A model generated the notes under the pieces. The model worked only from the letters and a program-made list of their open reading frames with translations. It was not told the origin of the DNA and ran no database searches. Below, piece by piece: positions 61,706-64,000 of a DNA stretch of 64,000 nucleotides. Within the stretch, counting starts at the first letter, position 1; the number at the start of each line of letters is the position of its first letter. Made by a program: the position numbers and the translations under genes. The stretch is from Coriolopsis trogii (lineage: Eukaryota > Basidiomycota > Agaricomycetes > Polyporales > Polyporaceae), in assembly GCA_020543525.1 (NCBI GenBank), contig JAHYIO010000003.1:1550001-1614000 (forward strand). Direction: 5' to 3'.

Positions 61706-62874
61706 TCACTCAGACACCGAGAAATGGGACTCGTCGATCGTGCTGTATACATGACCCTCGTCCATGAGCTTATCCAGCGCCTCGCTGAAACAGAGTTCAG
61801 TGCTGTACATGCCGTTTAATGAGTAATATGACGCACCTGATCAAGTTGGCGTCTCCACCACCACCCAAGGACGCGACATGTCTCGCAATGGCTGCTACAT
61901 GGATGCCCTCCTCGTTCTTTGGTTGTGAAACCATGAACGCGATGATCTGTTTTTGTAGAGGGGTCAAACTGGCATATTGATTGCTGTTGAGTGCGGGCGC
62001 GCGTGCTTGCGCGGTGTATGCAGATCCCGAAGGGCCTGAGGATCCATTCATCATGTTTGTCCCCTTGAGCATAGCACCCTCGCTTGGCCGAGGCGGCTGA
62101 ATGAAAGTGAGTCCAGAAGGTTATGACTGACGTGCATAAGACATACCGGTCCTCGTTCAAAGATGAGATGCGTCATGGCCGTCTCAGCAATGTGATAGAA
62201 GAGTTCATCACATGCACGCTCGGGTGCAATTTCCCGTATGTGTGTTGCATTCATGTATCGCTTTTGACCAAAGTGCTTCAGTGACCCAAGCACACGAACG
62301 TATGTGTTTTCCCTGGATCAATGTTGAATGGGCGCAGTCTGAACACGAAGCATGTTATTCACCTAATTTCCCGTTTTCCACTCTCGTCCTCGGCGTTGGG
62401 ATCTACCCACTGTCGTGCCTCATACTTGGCAGTACCATCGTTCAATGCGTAGACGATGTTGGTGGTTTGTGGTTGTACCGAAAGCACTTGAGCGACAACC
62501 ATCACCTGCATACGCGTCAGACACGGTAGGGGAGAACAGACACACTGAGCATACCTGACCAACTTCAACATCACCTATCTTCCATGGTGCATCCGAGTGC
62601 TCTTGGGTGGCCTCGACCAATTGCTTGAGGGTTACAGACCGAATCGAGTGGGAGGTGGCAGCCTGGACCAGACGTTCGACCACAGACCAACGAGCATAGA
62701 TGTGTACTCACACGCGCACTCCCACCTGGGCTCCCTCCACCACTCCCAAATGGTGAACCTTGCGACAAGTAGCCTCCTCCGCCTCCGCCGTAAAAGGGGT
62801 TCTCACCAACTAGACGGAAACTATTAGGTGGAAAGGACACAGAAGAGACGAACCAGGATCTCACATCCGCTCAT
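61706..62874 (-). CDS. RFA2: Replication protein A 32 kDa subunit
   Basis: The ATG at 62874 starts MSG, and after a 5' intron continues FGENPFYGGGGGGYLSQGSPFGSGGGSPGG, the Gly/Ser-rich phosphorylation region. The OB fold follows: SIRSVTLKQLVEATQEHSDAPWKIGDVEVGQ, VMVVAQVLSVQPQTTNIVYALNDGTAKYEARQWVD and TYVRVLGSLKHFGQKRYMNATHIREI. After a short linker the winged helix reads LTPLQKQIIAFMVSQPKNEEGIHVAAIARHV and ends STIDESHFSVSE (stop 61706-61708). Order and length (about 270 residues) match eukaryotic RPA32, which works in replication and repair in the nucleus. The neighbouring RPA32-like gene is a second, divergent copy. Confidence 0.93.
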
Positions 62875-63253
62875 TATGAGGTTTACTTTCAGAAATGGTT
62901 GGGATAAGATTGGGGAGGACAGTGAGCGAATCGAGAAGAGGATTGAATGCGTGGACCAGACGCGGTGCCGCGTGTCGCGAATATTATGCGTGACCGTGAC
63001 GCGACGCGTCTTGAGTCAGTAACGCGACCGTCACAGAACAAGCGAGGTTCAAGCGAAATCGATGAGATTCATGAGAAGACATCTCATCGTCGCGTGCAAC
63101 TATGTAGAGCGATGGGATGTATATATATATATGACTAGGTCTAAGGATATAATATACTGATGCATGTTTGTTGTGTTGAGTGGTGATGTGCAATGTCGTG
63201 TGGGTCATGTCTACAAGTCGTGACTAGTCCTCTCCAGCTCCCGGATCGCAACT
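62875..63253. other. Intergenic region with an AT dinucleotide run
   Basis: About 380 bp act as RPA32 promoter and 3' flank of the next gene. It contains a short (TA)n run at 63120-63132. No gene is seen. Confidence 0.55.
63120..63132. repeat. (TA)n microsatellite
   Basis: Six to seven TA units in a row. Confidence 0.9.
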
Positions 63254-64000
63254 TCACGCATGGGTCTTGCACACTTTGGCCATGCCCTTGCCAAACCCTT
63301 CATACATCTGCTTACGCGCATCCGTAATCTTCTTCGCCACGTTGAGGACGAAGTCATGGTCAAGCTATCGGAATAAGAGATCAATACGTGGCACACATCG
63401 TCTAGAACCCAAATGCATACCCCGGATTCGTGGATGATGGGCTTGCAAACGTCGACGACTGCTTTCCTAGCTTCCGCTGTTCCTTCAGACTCTGCGCGGC
63501 TGACGAGAGCTGACGAAATCTCCGTCAACACGGCGGCGGCCTTCTGACGGATCTCCTTGATATGCTGGGGGAGCTACAGCATATGCCTTCATAAATGACG
63601 GGATATGGCTCGAGTGGTCTCATGCACTTACTCCGCTGAACTTGTTCTGCTTCACAACTGAAGGTGACTTGAACCTGTTCGTCTCAACAGCGAAAAGCAG
63701 GAACGCCTGTGAGAGCATGAGCTGCGTGCTACGAAGAGCAAAACAAGCACTCACCTCCTGGGTGAGAGAGACAACATGCAGGAGCTCGAACGGCAAGGAC
63801 TTGGTTTCCAATAGTGATTTCGCCCGTTGTAAGAGATCTGCAAGTGTACGTTTAGTATGCAACATAAACCCGGTATCAACTCATGGACTTGCCGTCGAAG
63901 TGCTTCGAGATGGCAGCCGGCGGCTCCACGACTATTGGTGGCTCTTCGTCCTTTTTCGCACTACCATTCGCATCCAGAGGAATGTCCAAACCCTTAAGCG
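63254..64000 (-). CDS. 3' end of a helical protein, possibly NatB auxiliary subunit (Mdm20/NAA25-like)
   Basis: Only the C-terminal 200 or so residues are inside the window. Exons join as AAISKHFD|DLLQRAKSLLETKSLPFELLHVVSLTQE, AFLLFAVETNRFKSPSVVKQNKFSG, LPQHIKEIRQKAAAVLTEISSALVSRAE and LDHDFVLNVAKKITDARKQMYEGFGKGMAKVCKTHA (stop 63254-63256). The product is almost entirely helical. I associate this tail with fungal Mdm20/NAA25-type subunits of N-terminal acetyltransferase B, but this rests on general resemblance only. The most upstream intron in the window (63892..63838) is of GC-AG type. Confidence 0.6.
63838..63892 (-). other. GC-AG intron in the partial 3' gene
   Basis: Donor GCAAGT after TTC GAC G, acceptor TTGCAG. 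Only this choice joins HFD to DLLQRAK in frame. It is the second GCAAGT donor in the window. Confidence 0.78.

Noticed and set aside
1..64000. CRISPR arrays, rRNA, tRNA or viral genes
   Set aside because: I saw no spaced direct repeats, no tRNA-like cloverleaf and no rRNA or viral hallmark proteins on either strand.

Overview
The window is nuclear DNA of a filamentous basidiomycete. Genes are dense, sit on both strands, and are cut by many 45-70 nt GT-AG introns. Several families are typical of mushroom-forming fungi: a FunK1 kinase, a trimodular hydroxamate siderophore synthetase, basidiomycete F-box proteins and a CE16-type esterase. An Agaricomycete is likely; an order such as Polyporales is only a guess. 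I found no rRNA, tRNA, CRISPR or virus.

Left third (1-24.1 kb): mostly housekeeping genes. In order: 5' end of SRP54 (-), the SAGA subunit SPT8 (+), an unknown membrane protein (-), a small heat-shock protein with a very long Gln/His-rich N-terminus (+), a membrane dipeptidase with a 13-nt microexon (-), an unknown four-helix membrane protein (-), a JMJD4-like JmjC oxygenase with a GC-AG intron (+), an NRPS-like A-T-R reductase (+), the elongation factor SPT6 (-) and a Rib2-type deaminase (+).

Middle (24.1-35.2 kb): a two-gene siderophore locus. A non-ribosomal peptide synthetase with order A-T-C-T-C-T-C (-) is transcribed away from an L-ornithine N5-monooxygenase (+). Their roughly 0.7 kb shared upstream region holds two perfect copies of ATCTGATAA, the site class bound by iron-sensing GATA repressors, 53 bp apart. 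SidA would hydroxylate ornithine and the synthetase would join three acyl-hydroxyornithines. No acyltransferase or transporter gene lies in the window.

Right part (35.2-64 kb): a 723-bp foldback element with perfect 225-bp arms and a 9-bp flanking duplication, then a FunK1 kinase (+), a gene-poor 2.7 kb stretch, a small basic protein (+), the ribosome-biogenesis factor RLP24 (+), two poorly known genes of which one looks like a truncated nucleotidyltransferase-fold gene, the autophagy lipid-transfer protein ATG2 (-), an F-box protein (-), a CE16/SGNH esterase with an apparent frameshift (+), two tandem RPA32 genes (-) and the 3' end of a helical, possibly NatB-auxiliary, protein (-).

Exon structures come from conserved motifs and splice consensus read by eye. 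Terminal exons are less certain than internal ones.
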